Origin: an uncultured Gemmatimonadota bacterium
GTDB taxonomy: Bacteria > Gemmatimonadota > Gemmatimonadetes > Gemmatimonadales > Gemmatimonadaceae
Reading direction: 5' to 3'
Assembly: GCA_902826615.1 (NCBI GenBank)
Contig: CADEFN010000002.1
Location: 372,001-436,000 of the forward strand
Length of the DNA: 64,000 nt
Shown here: positions 7,779 to 17,052 of the stretch, piece after piece
Position numbering within the stretch: the stretch's first letter is position 1
How the letters are laid out: each line of letters opens with the position of its first letter
The notes under the pieces: generated by a model
Seen by the model: only the letters and a program-made list of their open reading frames with translations
Database searches by the model: none
Told to the model about the DNA's origin: nothing
Position numbers and translations under genes: made by a program

Positions 7779-10700
7779 TCAGCGCCAGTCCTGAATCCAG
7801 TTTCGTGGCACCGGCGTGCGCGCCAGGATTGGATTCCCCGACACCATCAGACCAAGGGGACCCTCCGTCGAGCTGGCGACGCTGGCGTCGCCAACATAGA
7901 GGGTGCGCGTCTCGTCATCGGGGCCTAGCAGGGACAAGCGGTATTCCGGGAAGAGGTCGTGTGTACCGGTCACTTCCACCTGCCAGCCAGAGCTGCCCCC
8001 GTCGCTGACCTTCACGCTGAAGTCGAAATCGATCGTGGGCGTCAGGGCGGCCTGGAGTGGAGTCAGAAGGTTTGTGGTCACCGCCGCACGGACGGCATTC
8101 AGCCGAGCGATGATTTCCGTTCGTGCGTCGGTCACGCCCAGTGCGGTGGCGAGTGCGGCCGAAATCGTCGAGACGCCAAGCAGCTGATCAATCAGCACCG
8201 CAAACTCATCGAAGTGGGACGCAACGACTTGTGCCCAGGTGAGCGCGAGTGGTGCGCTGCCGCTGATCCGGACAGTCAGCGAGCCATCCGTGCCGATGGT
8301 GGCCGCGTAGGTCAGGGCGTTCACGTCAATGACGGTGGACGACCACAACTGCGCACTCCACTTCTCACCCTTCCACCAGACGTCACCAACCGTCGCATCC
8401 GCCGCGGTGAGGAAGCCGTACGGAATCGCCGGTGCGTCCCACTGCTCGTTTCGCACAGAGGCAACGCCGTTCTGCACATCGGCACGGATGCCCGTGGTGA
8501 GCCACGAGTCGCCCTTGATGGCCGGCAGTGCCAGCGCCTGCAATGTGTTCATGATCATCGTGACCAGTGAACCCGCCGATTCCGCCATATCGGCGGTTAC
8601 GTCCTCGTCGAGACCAACGACGTCAAGCAGGGCCCGCAGCCCCTCGGCCAGGAGCACGATTTCTCCGACCACGGGCGTCGCCACACTCAGCACTTTGAGC
8701 GCCTGCTTCATCAGATCGAACCCTTCGTCGTCATCAAAGCCGACGGAGTACACCCAATTGCTCATCAAGGTGAACAGGTCACCGAGGTACACCTTCGCCT
8801 CGGTGGGAACAGCGTTCCATGCGGCGCTCGTCAGATCGAGACGCACACAGGGTGCGGGCACACGCACCGCCAGTTGCAGGGCGAGCGTACTGCCGGGGCC
8901 CGGGGCGGCGGAGTCGTCAGGCGGCTCGGGGTCGTCGTCCTCATGGACGGGTGGCGACGGCGCATCATCGTCATCACACGGCTGCACATCGGTGCCACCC
9001 GCTCCAATGCGAGCCCGGTCAACGTCTGACAGCTCGTGCTGCGGCGTCGGCGTGTTCGCCACGTCCTCGATGTTGTTCTTCTGCCCGCCAATTCCGGTGA
9101 GTGTGTTCGGCGCGGCAACCGGGGTGCGACCCATCGCGGTCTTCGTCATTGCCGCGACCTGCGAGCCGAGTGCGACGGCGGAGTCGAGGGCCTTGGCCAT
9201 GGCGTCGCCGGACAGTGTCCCAGCGAGTTGCGCGCTGTTGCTCGCGAGCGAGCTGAGGTTGCCAAGGATGCTCGTGAAGTCGCTGGTCTTCGACATATCG
9301 GTGAACATCTGCCCGTTCTGCACGGCCTGGAGCGCGCTGGCGAGTCCTGTGGGCATGGCGTACGCCGTCGGCAACACCTGCGCGAGTGTGGAGTCGAGCA
9401 CCGTGGGCGTGAGTCCCGCCGCCACCTCGTTGCCCCGACGCTGGTTGAGATCCACCGCCACAATCGCGGGCGCCGCATTCGGGATCGGTGAGTCCTGCCA
9501 GTTGAAGAAGCGGCGCAAGTCAATGAACTCCGAGGCGTTGGAGCGACCGAGGACGGCTTCGCCAAAGAGACCTGCACTCGGCAGGTAGACCGCTTCGTTC
9601 CGCGTCCAGCGCTCGACGTTGCGCGTGCTGGCCCGCAGATCGGTGACGTAGTCGGCGCAGATGGCGCGCATGCTGTCAGCGGGATCACCCTTGAACCGCG
9701 GGATGGTGCGCAGTTTCACGATCAGGGTATTGCCGACCACGGCGAGTGGGGCCGGATCAACAAGTCGCGTGAGCGGGATCTGCTGCCCACCGCCCTGCAC
9801 CTCCAGGTGGTCGAGCACATCAACGATCTGTTCCTGCTCCTGCACGCTGAGGAGGTACCGTGTATACCCGTACCGATGCAGATGAAAGTGGTTCTCGATC
9901 TCCTCGAGTGCATCGAGCGGATTGAAGTCCGACGTGCCGGCGATCGCCGCCTTCACCACATCCGACACACTGAACAGGACGTCATTCACTTCGTTGTGCA
10001 ACTGCGCGTAGGTGTAGCTGACGGTGTGCCGATGGGCCACAGACTCGACATTACCATTGGCATCGCGCACCGTCAGCAGCAGCTCGATGGACAACGTGAC
10101 CCCATCGTCCGGGTTCAGCAGGCTGTAGCGGCCTGCCGTCACATCCTCCTTGAGGTTGTCCCTGTTTGACCGCCACGAGAGATTGGCGGTGTCTATCGCG
10201 TCCTTGATCTCGGTGCGGAACTTCGAGCGGAAGGACGAATCAATGCGGCACACCACATTGGCGTCGACCGGGAAGGTCTCTTCGCCGTTGAAGTCGCCGG
10301 TGGAGAACTCCTCGTCGGCGAGGACGGCGTACTCGAGATAGGTGGCCGGACCAACAAACGAGAGTTGCAGCGTGTCATCGAGCAGCTGCCCCTGGAAGTG
10401 AATATCGACCACCGGGTTGCCATCGGTCATCTGCACCTTGGCGATACTCGACCAGACACGGGTGCGTGTAATCTCCACGGCATCGACGGACAACTCGCCG
10501 CTCGGATCGAACGCGTTGTTGCGCGGATCGAAGTCCCTGACCGCGCGATCAAACTGCCGGAAGCGAGCCGGGTAGGCGATGCGTACCGGGGCGCGCAGCA
10601 CCTGCCAGTACTCCTTGATGAACGGCATGGTGAAGCGCAACGGCCGGAACGGGATGAACATCACCGGCGTGAGTCCGGACACCTGCGTGCGCACGAGGTA

Positions 10701-12113
10701 CTTCTGCAGCACCTCGTAGTACTGCATGGTGAGTGCGTGCGAGTGGTTGTAGTTGGTGAGGTTACGCGTTTGCGATTTCTGCCGGCCCTCCTGCGTGTCC
10801 TCCACCACGACCGTGGACATCAAGGCGCGCACATTGGAGGAGTGCTGTACCGTCGCATCCGAGATATTCTGCGTCAGCTCGCCAAGTACCTCGCGTTCAC
10901 CGCTGGTCTCGGTGAGGAGAGTACCCTGCACTTCGCCGCTGGAGTGCACGTACGACGCGCCGATGCCTCCCGCCCCGCTGCTCAGGCTGCTCGTGGCGGC
11001 CTTTCCTTCGCCGCTCAGGCCTGCGAGCGGCAGGCCGACAATCGCGCCGAGTGCCGCCATCGCGCCCTCACCGACGCTGAGGGATCCACCGGCAGAGCCG
11101 GATTTCGAGGCGCCACCACCCAGGCCGCCCGTGATCCCTGAACCCGAGGTCTGGGTGGTCGCGTCGACCTGCGTCTTGCCTTCGAGGTGCTCACGCGCGG
11201 TTGTACTCACCACCTCATTGATCGCCCGCGTTTGCTGGAAGCGGCTGTCGAGGCGTTCGTCCGCACGTGTGCGCTCATCGCGACCACTGCGCTGCTGCTG
11301 CGACCAGTCAATGATCGCGATGTTGCGCGATTCGCCGGGCGCCAGCGCGAGACTGTGCATGATCTCACCGAGATGGGTGCCGGCGTTGATCCACGTCTGG
11401 CGGATTGCCGCGAGATAGCCAAGGTCGAACGACACCGACGTGTCACGGGTGAACGCATTGAGGAGTTCGGGACGAGGTGCCACGTCATCCGTATCTTCGC
11501 GACGGCGCAGCCTCGACTCACGCAGTTCATTGCTGCGGTCCTTGACATAGTTGGCCAGCCGTGACGCCGTCTGCGTGCTGCCGATCAGCTTGGGAATGAG
11601 GGCATCTGGCGCGGATGGTGCCTCGGAGAAGACCGGCTTCGACGCCCGTTCGAGCATGCTCACCGCTTCTGCAAATGGTGGCCACGCGGCGAGCTGACCG
11701 ATGGTCCTGAGCCTGAGACCGCTGCGAATGTGTTCCGCCTCGACCGCGGTTAAGGAGCGCAGGGCCGTGATCGGGTGTGCGCGGAGCGGCAGGCCTGTCT
11801 GATGTGATCCATCCCGCATATACAGCACGGCCACGGAGCTGCCGTCCTCGGTGTTGCGATCGAGGCCAACCAGCAGTTCTGCGTGCCGGAACATCGGTGC
11901 CGTGGCGAGGTCCGCGACGGTGATGATCGCGATCCTTCTCAGTGTTTCAACGGCGCGCGGGTCGCGCAGCGAGGCGAGTGCAGACAGGTCGGTGGCGCGC
12001 ATGGTGTCCTCGGGTGTACCGCAGTTGCGGCAATCGGGTGGCAAAGGCTTCACCGGGATGGCGCCGAACCAGCGATGTTCTGGACATCGGGCGTCTGACA
12101 CGTTACGAACCAC
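7779..12113 (-). CDS. 1444-residue protein of unknown function, Gly-rich module and acidic linker
   Basis: No known family recognised. Order from the N-terminus: CPEH...CRNC possible zinc site (about 10-32); two helix-hairpin-helix-like repeats (IITVADLATAPMF, RTIGQLAAWPPF; about 60-150); a shared module beginning LAPGESRNI (Pro259) with an Arg-rich QT helix (about 256-310); a Gly/Ser-rich stretch with a hydrophobic core (GAMAALGAIVGLPLAGL, about 325-400); a helix with VVVEDT (Asp439), RNLTNYNHSHALT and YLVRTQV (about 430-480); a long beta-rich region; a helical region (about 930-1040); an acidic linker from Cys1046 (CDDDDAPSPP); and a C-terminal alpha/beta domain. No signal peptide. GTG 12113 is chosen because it keeps the Cys cluster; ATG 12002 is the alternative. 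The module recurs in the protein at 26322-27482. It is divergent from an ABC importer. Confidence 0.8.
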   Translation of the reverse strand: MVRNVSDARCPEHRWFGAIPVKPLPPDCRNCGTPEDTMRATDLSALASLRDPRAVETLRRIAIITVADLATAPMFRHAELLVGLDRNTEDGSSVAVLYMRDGSHQTGLPLRAHPITALRSLTAVEAEHIRSGLRLRTIGQLAAWPPFAEAVSMLERASKPVFSEAPSAPDALIPKLIGSTQTASRLANYVKDRSNELRESRLRRREDTDDVAPRPELLNAFTRDTSVSFDLGYLAAIRQTWINAGTHLGEIMHSLALAPGESRNIAIIDWSQQQRSGRDERTRADERLDSRFQQTRAINEVVSTTAREHLEGKTQVDATTQTSGSGITGGLGGGASKSGSAGGSLSVGEGAMAALGAIVGLPLAGLSGEGKAATSSLSSGAGGIGASYVHSSGEVQGTLLTETSGEREVLGELTQNISDATVQHSSNVRALMSTVVVEDTQEGRQKSQTRNLTNYNHSHALTMQYYEVLQKYLVRTQVSGLTPVMFIPFRPLRFTMPFIKEYWQVLRAPVRIAYPARFRQFDRAVRDFDPRNNAFDPSGELSVDAVEITRTRVWSSIAKVQMTDGNPVVDIHFQGQLLDDTLQLSFVGPATYLEYAVLADEEFSTGDFNGEETFPVDANVVCRIDSSFRSKFRTEIKDAIDTANLSWRSNRDNLKEDVTAGRYSLLNPDDGVTLSIELLLTVRDANGNVESVAHRHTVSYTYAQLHNEVNDVLFSVSDVVKAAIAGTSDFNPLDALEEIENHFHLHRYGYTRYLLSVQEQEQIVDVLDHLEVQGGGQQIPLTRLVDPAPLAVVGNTLIVKLRTIPRFKGDPADSMRAICADYVTDLRASTRNVERWTRNEAVYLPSAGLFGEAVLGRSNASEFIDLRRFFNWQDSPIPNAAPAIVAVDLNQRRGNEVAAGLTPTVLDSTLAQVLPTAYAMPTGLASALQAVQNGQMFTDMSKTSDFTSILGNLSSLASNSAQLAGTLSGDAMAKALDSAVALGSQVAAMTKTAMGRTPVAAPNTLTGIGGQKNNIEDVANTPTPQHELSDVDRARIGAGGTDVQPCDDDDAPSPPVHEDDDPEPPDDSAAPGPGSTLALQLAVRVPAPCVRLDLTSAAWNAVPTEAKVYLGDLFTLMSNWVYSVGFDDDEGFDLMKQALKVLSVATPVVGEIVLLAEGLRALLDVVGLDEDVTADMAESAGSLVTMIMNTLQALALPAIKGDSWLTTGIRADVQNGVASVRNEQWDAPAIPYGFLTAADATVGDVWWKGEKWSAQLWSSTVIDVNALTYAATIGTDGSLTVRISGSAPLALTWAQVVASHFDEFAVLIDQLLGVSTISAALATALGVTDARTEIIARLNAVRAAVTTNLLTPLQAALTPTIDFDFSVKVSDGGSSGWQVEVTGTHDLFPEYRLSLLGPDDETRTLYVGDASVASSTEGPLGLMVSGNPILARTPVPRNWIQDWR

Positions 12114-12187
12114 CGTGTGTCCGCTGGCCGAGCGCCACGGTCACGCATCAGCCAAGCGCCCCTTTTCGGTCGTTCCCACTGCCGCCC

Positions 12188-12925
12188 GTGCTCACCGCCA
12201 CGCACCTCACCAAACGCTACGGCGACACCCTCGCGCTCGACGACGTCTCGCTCGTCGTGGCGGCGGGGGAATGCATCGCACTGGTCGGAGAAAGCGGCTC
12301 GGGAAAGACCACCTTGCTGCGATCCTTCAATCGCATGGTGGTGCCTGAGCAGGGCCAGGTGCTGGTGAATGGGCGTGATGTGGCTGGTGGCGACGCCGTG
12401 ACACTCCGTCGCACTCTCGGATATGTGCCGCAGGACGGCGGTCTCTTTCCCCACTGGAACGTCCAGCGCAATACCGAGCTCGTCCCGCGTCTCCTCGGCC
12501 TCACGGACGCCGCGTTGTTAGGCACGGCGGCGCTCGAGGCCGTGGGGCTCCCGGCGGCGCGCTTCGGTGCGCGAAGGCCCGCCGAGCTGTCGGGTGGACA
12601 GCGGCAACGCGTGGCCATTGCCAGGGCCATCGCGGCGCAGCCACCCGTCATCCTCCTCGACGAACCCTTTGGCGCCCTCGATGCCATCACCCGGAGCGAT
12701 GTGCAGCGTGCCTTTGCCGCGCTGCAGCGCGCCCGCGGCATCACCGCAGTCCTGGTGACACACGACCTGGCCGAGGCGTGCCGGCTCGCAGACCGGGTGG
12801 CCGTCATGCGACTGGGGCGCATCGAGCAGGTCGCGACGCCGCGCGACCTGCTGATCTCGCCAGCCACAGGCTACGTGAGCGAATTGCTGGAACGTGCAGG
12901 AGCGCACCCATCATGGCTCCTTTAG
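12188..12925 (+). CDS. Betaine/choline-type ABC transporter ATPase (OpuCA/ProV-like)
   Basis: 245-residue ATP-binding subunit of an osmoprotectant-type importer. Walker A is GESGSGKT (34-41), the signature is LSGGQRQRVAIA, and Walker B is VILLDEPFGALD followed by the switch THDL. The Q-loop YVPQDGGLFPH and the phrase ITRSDVQRAFAALQ resemble quaternary-amine transporters. It lacks the C-terminal CBS domains found in OpuCA and OpuAA, so it is shorter than those. The GTG at 12188 is chosen because the fold begins LTATHLTKRYG. The stop overlaps the next gene by 13 bases, which implies translational coupling. Confidence 0.88.
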   Translation: MLTATHLTKRYGDTLALDDVSLVVAAGECIALVGESGSGKTTLLRSFNRMVVPEQGQVLVNGRDVAGGDAVTLRRTLGYVPQDGGLFPHWNVQRNTELVPRLLGLTDAALLGTAALEAVGLPAARFGARRPAELSGGQRQRVAIARAIAAQPPVILLDEPFGALDAITRSDVQRAFAALQRARGITAVLVTHDLAEACRLADRVAVMRLGRIEQVATPRDLLISPATGYVSELLERAGAHPSWLL

Positions 12926-14460
12926 TCTGGCGCCTGGTCGCCTGTGGTGCCGCCATGATGGCGCTCTCCACCGGCCTGATGGCGCAGGTGTCGCGCCCCA
13001 TCGTCGTGGGCTCCAAACCGTTCGGGGAGTCGTACCTCCTGGCCGAGATGTTCGCACAACTGCTCGAGGCACGCGGGATGGCCGTCACCCGGCGGCCGGG
13101 GCTTGGCGCCACCGAGATCTCCTTTCCGGCACTGCGGCGCGGTGACATCGATGTCTACCCGGAGTACACCGGCACAGGACTGCTTGTCATTCTCAAGGGC
13201 GCACCCACCGGCGACGCCCAGCAGGTGCTCGACGAAGTGCAGCGGCGTTTCACCGCCGACTACGATGTGCGCTGGCTCCCACCACTCGGTTTCGAGAACA
13301 CTTATGCCATGTCGGTTCGCAAGAGCATGGCCGACTCCTTCAATCTCCGCACCCTCAGTGACCTGGTGGCGCGTGGGCCGCGTGTTCGTGCCGGCTTCAC
13401 GGCCGACTTCATCGGGCTCCCCGACGGCCTGCCCGGACTTCGGAAAGCGTATGGGTTATCTCCGCGCAGTGTGAACGCACTGGCCCCCGCCGTGAAGTAT
13501 CAGGCATTGGCGTCAGGTGCGGTGGACCTCATCGACGCCTACTCTACCGATGGGATGCTGGCGCGGTACCCGCTGACCGTGCTCGAGGACGATCGCCGCT
13601 TCTTTCCTCCATATGATGCGGCGGCCCTGGTGCGCGGTGCCCTGGTGCGAGAGCGGCCCGAGGCCATCGCCGCGCTCACCGAACTCAGTGGTCGTATTGG
13701 TGTGACGCGGATGCGGGGCTGGAACCGACGTATCGAAACGGGGGAGCTCGCCGTGGCCACCATGGCCACGGAAGCATTGCGCGAACTCGGGCTGGTGGGA
13801 GTGACCACCAATCCCGTGGCACGAGCCACTGTCGACAAACAAGGCCTTGCAGCGTTCCTGTGGAGTCAGCGAGAACTGACGATGGCACGCACGGGTCGGC
13901 ATCTCCTCCTGGTAGGGCTGTCGCTCCTGGCCGCGATTCTGATTGCCGTGCCACTCGGTCTTTACCTCTCGGGACGGCGCAGCGCCGAGCCACTCATCCG
14001 CTCGGTTGGTGTGCTGCAAACGATACCAGGCATTGCGCTGCTGGCATTCATGCTTCCCTGGCTTGGCATCGGCATTGTACCGGCGGTGGTGGCGCTCTTT
14101 CTCTATTCGCTGTACCCGATCGTACGCAATACCGCGACAGGAGTACGGCAGGTTGATGCGGGCGCCGTTGATGCGGCGACCGCACTCGGCATGACGTCCG
14201 GGCAGGTGTTGCGGCAGGTGCGGCTTCCGCTCGCTATCCCGGTGATCATGGCGGGTATTCGGACCGCGGCCGTCACCAACGTGGGAACCGCCACCCTCGC
14301 CGCCTTCGTTGGCGCCGGAGGCCTTGGCGATCCCATCGTCTCGGGGCTGGCTTTGGCCGACACTCAGATGGTACTGAGCGGCGCGGTCCCCGCTGCCATC
14401 CTGGCCATTCTGGTGGATGCGGTGCTCGGGCTCGCGCAACGAAGGCTCGCAACGGAGTGA
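12913..14460 (+). CDS. Fused substrate-binding protein and permease, betaine/choline ABC importer
   Basis: 515-residue fusion. A signal-like hydrophobic N-terminus (about 1-22) leads to an OpuAC/OsmF-type periplasmic binding domain (about 25-305) with GSKPFGESYLLAEM, YPEYTGTG and a DAYSTDG segment. Then comes a binding-protein-dependent permease domain (about 320-515) with roughly six helices and an EAA-like loop, DAATALGMTSGQVLRQVRLP. Fusions of these two parts are known in glycine betaine/choline importers; here the binding domain comes first, so it should sit outside, tethered to the permease. With the upstream ATPase it makes a complete importer from two genes. Confidence 0.88.
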   Translation: MAPLVWRLVACGAAMMALSTGLMAQVSRPIVVGSKPFGESYLLAEMFAQLLEARGMAVTRRPGLGATEISFPALRRGDIDVYPEYTGTGLLVILKGAPTGDAQQVLDEVQRRFTADYDVRWLPPLGFENTYAMSVRKSMADSFNLRTLSDLVARGPRVRAGFTADFIGLPDGLPGLRKAYGLSPRSVNALAPAVKYQALASGAVDLIDAYSTDGMLARYPLTVLEDDRRFFPPYDAAALVRGALVRERPEAIAALTELSGRIGVTRMRGWNRRIETGELAVATMATEALRELGLVGVTTNPVARATVDKQGLAAFLWSQRELTMARTGRHLLLVGLSLLAAILIAVPLGLYLSGRRSAEPLIRSVGVLQTIPGIALLAFMLPWLGIGIVPAVVALFLYSLYPIVRNTATGVRQVDAGAVDAATALGMTSGQVLRQVRLPLAIPVIMAGIRTAAVTNVGTATLAAFVGAGGLGDPIVSGLALADTQMVLSGAVPAAILAILVDAVLGLAQRRLATE

Positions 14461-14545
14461 AGGGGTGCGCGGGAGCCGCTAACTTGTGACACCACTCCAC
14501 GCCGATCGTGATGCTTCAGGTTCCCCGCCCCTCCCTGCCGCCTCA

Positions 14546-17017
14546 ATGACGCCGTCGGCGCTCTCGAGATCCACCCTTCGCGCCCTCTGGGTCTACATCG
14601 CCGCATACGCAGTGTGGGCCTGGTACATGTGGCAGGGAGTGGTCGAGCGGGGAGTGCTGAATGACCTGCTGTTCGCGCCGATGTACCTCGGCGCGGGGTA
14701 CATGCTTGCGGCCGCGCGGAAGGCGCCCCAGGCGACACCACGCCTTCGTCGCGGCCTGCGGCTGCTCAGTCTCGTCTGGTTCCTGGCGGCGCTCGCCTTC
14801 TCGCTGTGGGCCTTGCTGGAGCGCGTCGCCTTCGCCCCGCTGAACCTTCTGGCGTGGGCACTCTACAGTCTCTACTACCCGCTCACCGTGGCCGGCCTTT
14901 GGTACTTGATCGTTTGGCCAGAGCGGGAGGTGGCACGTATTCGTGTGGCCATCGATGCCCTCATCGTGATGGTGGCGGCCGTCACGCTGCAGTGGTACCA
15001 CATCCTCAGGTATCCAGCCGTTGCGCCCGCCAGGGAAGACGTGCTCTCGCACCTGCGCCTGCTGTTCCCCCTGGAACTCCTCATGGCCGCCGGGGCGGCC
15101 GTCCTCCTCCACCGCCCTCCGGAGCATGGAGGGAACTGGGTGAAGCCGCTCGGCGTGGGCATTTTCGTTGCCACCGGCGCCGATTTCATCTTCGAGTATT
15201 CGAAGCTGGTACCCGGAAGCACGGCCGGTCCCGTCGGCGATGTCATCCTCTCGATCGGGATGGGACTGGTGGCTACGGGAGGGTTTCGTCTTGCGCACTC
15301 AGGTTCCGCCCCCGCCACCGGGAACGCGCAATCGGGGCCCGTGGCGCTGACCCTGGTGCCCTACCTCGCGATTGCCATTGTCGGGCTCTTGCTGCTCAAG
15401 GAGTATGTGGACAAGCGGCTGCCCGTACCCATCGTCGGTCTCATCGGCGGGGGGACCGCGCTGATGGTGCTCCTGGTGGCGCGGTTGCTGGTGGCCGCGC
15501 GCGAGGTCTCGCTCGAAGCAACCGCTCGGGCCTCGCAGGACGCACGCTTTCGCTCGCTTGTGCAACGCTCATCAGACGCCATTCTGGTGGTCGACGCGCT
15601 GGGCATCATCCGGTACGCCTCTCCCGCCTTTGCCCGCATGGCCGGACTACCCGGCGACGACGCCTCCGGTCGCGCGCTCTCGGAGTTCACCGGGGCCGAC
15701 GCCATCGCGAGACTCTTCGGAGCGGGCAACACCTCCACCAGCCAGCCGGAGCGCTGGCCGCTCCGAGCCGGCCCGGGCGATCGCACGGTCGAAGCCGTCG
15801 CGACTGATTTACGATTGGACACCGAGGTGCGCGGCGTCGTGGTGAACCTGCGCGACGTCACCGAACGACTGCAGCTGGAAGAGCAGCTGCGTCAGTCACA
15901 AAAGCTCGAGATTGTCGGGCGGGTGTCCAGCAGTGTCGCCCACGACTTCAACAATGTGCTCAGCGTGGTACTCGGCAACGCGTCGTTGGCCCGGTTGCGT
16001 GGCGACACGGCAGAGGAGTGGGACGCGGTCGCCAGCGCAGCGGAACGGGGCGCCGCGCTGGCACGCCAGCTGCTCGCCTTCAGCCACGCCGCGCCGCACA
16101 ACCCGCGTGTGCTGGACCTCAACGCCGAAGTGCAGCGCATGGAAAAGACACTGCTCGCGGTGCTGCCGCGGTCCATCGAGCTGACCATGGTCCCGAGCTC
16201 GCGGCCACTTCCGGTCCGTCTCGACGCCACACAAGCCGAGCGTGTCGTTCTCAACCTTGCGCTCAACGCGCGTGATGCCATGCCCGCCGGAGGCCGCCTG
16301 ACCATCGCGGTCCGCGAAGAACCGCGGACGGAAGATGACGGCGCGTCGGACACCCCGTGGGTGTGTGTGCTGGTGACGGACACTGGCGTCGGGATGGACA
16401 GCGCCACCCTCGCGCGCGCCTTCGATCCCTTCTTCACCACCAAGTCGTTAGGTGTCGGAACCGGACTCGGGCTCTCCACGGCGCGTCAACTGATGACCGA
16501 TGCCGGCGGAACGGTAGACATCGGTTCACAACCGGGGCATGGTACCGTCGTGACCCTGCGCTTCCCCATGGCCGCCGAAGCCATCGATGTGCCCGGGGAG
16601 GTGGTATCGCCACGCGCCGCACCATCCGGCACCGCGCGGGTGCTGGTGGTGGAAGATGAAAGCGCCGCGAGACTGGTGCTGGTGCGGTACCTGGGCGCCC
16701 TCGGCTTTCAGGTGCTGCAGGCGCGTGACGGCGTGGAGGCCATCGAACTCCTCGAAGCGCAGCGATGGGACGTGGATGCGGTGATCACCGACCTCATCAT
16801 GCCCCGCATGAATGGCGACGCCCTCACCCGCCGCATCCGCGAACACGCGCCCGCGCTGCCCGTCCTGTGCATGTCAGGCACACCGGGGCTCGCCGAGGGA
16901 GGAGACGCCCCATGGCCCGCTGATCATATCCTGCAGAAGCCCCTCACGCTCGATGTCGTCGCGCATCGGGTACAGGCCGTGGTGCGCCAGCCCCCTGCCG
17001 CTCGCGCGGCATCATGA
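14546..17017 (+). CDS. Membrane hybrid histidine kinase with PAS and receiver domains
   Basis: 823-residue sensor. About nine hydrophobic helices fill residues 10-310, with no large periplasmic loop, so it may sense within the membrane. A PAS domain follows (about 330-450, ILVVDALGIIRYASPAFARM), then a dimerisation helix with phospho-acceptor His466 in SSVAHDFNNVLSV, an HATPase domain with N box NLALNARDAMP and G boxes DTGVGMD and GTGLGLSTARQL, and a C-terminal receiver with Asp749 in VITDLIMPRMNG. No separate DNA-binding regulator is nearby. ATG 14546 is preferred; a GTG at 14486 would add 20 unconserved residues. Confidence 0.88.
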   Translation: MTPSALSRSTLRALWVYIAAYAVWAWYMWQGVVERGVLNDLLFAPMYLGAGYMLAAARKAPQATPRLRRGLRLLSLVWFLAALAFSLWALLERVAFAPLNLLAWALYSLYYPLTVAGLWYLIVWPEREVARIRVAIDALIVMVAAVTLQWYHILRYPAVAPAREDVLSHLRLLFPLELLMAAGAAVLLHRPPEHGGNWVKPLGVGIFVATGADFIFEYSKLVPGSTAGPVGDVILSIGMGLVATGGFRLAHSGSAPATGNAQSGPVALTLVPYLAIAIVGLLLLKEYVDKRLPVPIVGLIGGGTALMVLLVARLLVAAREVSLEATARASQDARFRSLVQRSSDAILVVDALGIIRYASPAFARMAGLPGDDASGRALSEFTGADAIARLFGAGNTSTSQPERWPLRAGPGDRTVEAVATDLRLDTEVRGVVVNLRDVTERLQLEEQLRQSQKLEIVGRVSSSVAHDFNNVLSVVLGNASLARLRGDTAEEWDAVASAAERGAALARQLLAFSHAAPHNPRVLDLNAEVQRMEKTLLAVLPRSIELTMVPSSRPLPVRLDATQAERVVLNLALNARDAMPAGGRLTIAVREEPRTEDDGASDTPWVCVLVTDTGVGMDSATLARAFDPFFTTKSLGVGTGLGLSTARQLMTDAGGTVDIGSQPGHGTVVTLRFPMAAEAIDVPGEVVSPRAAPSGTARVLVVEDESAARLVLVRYLGALGFQVLQARDGVEAIELLEAQRWDVDAVITDLIMPRMNGDALTRRIREHAPALPVLCMSGTPGLAEGGDAPWPADHILQKPLTLDVVAHRVQAVVRQPPAARAAS

Positions 17018-17052
17018 CGATACCTTCTTTCCCCTTCTGAACCGGATCCCCT

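Noticed and set aside
7959-11564. Several long plus-strand frames opposite the 1444-residue gene
   Set aside because: Compositionally biased shadows; the minus-strand frame has coherent motifs shared with the protein at 26322-27482.
7779-12113. Extracellular contractile injection system or phage-tail component
   Set aside because: No sheath, tube, baseplate or AAA+ genes in the window, and no recognisable tail motif.
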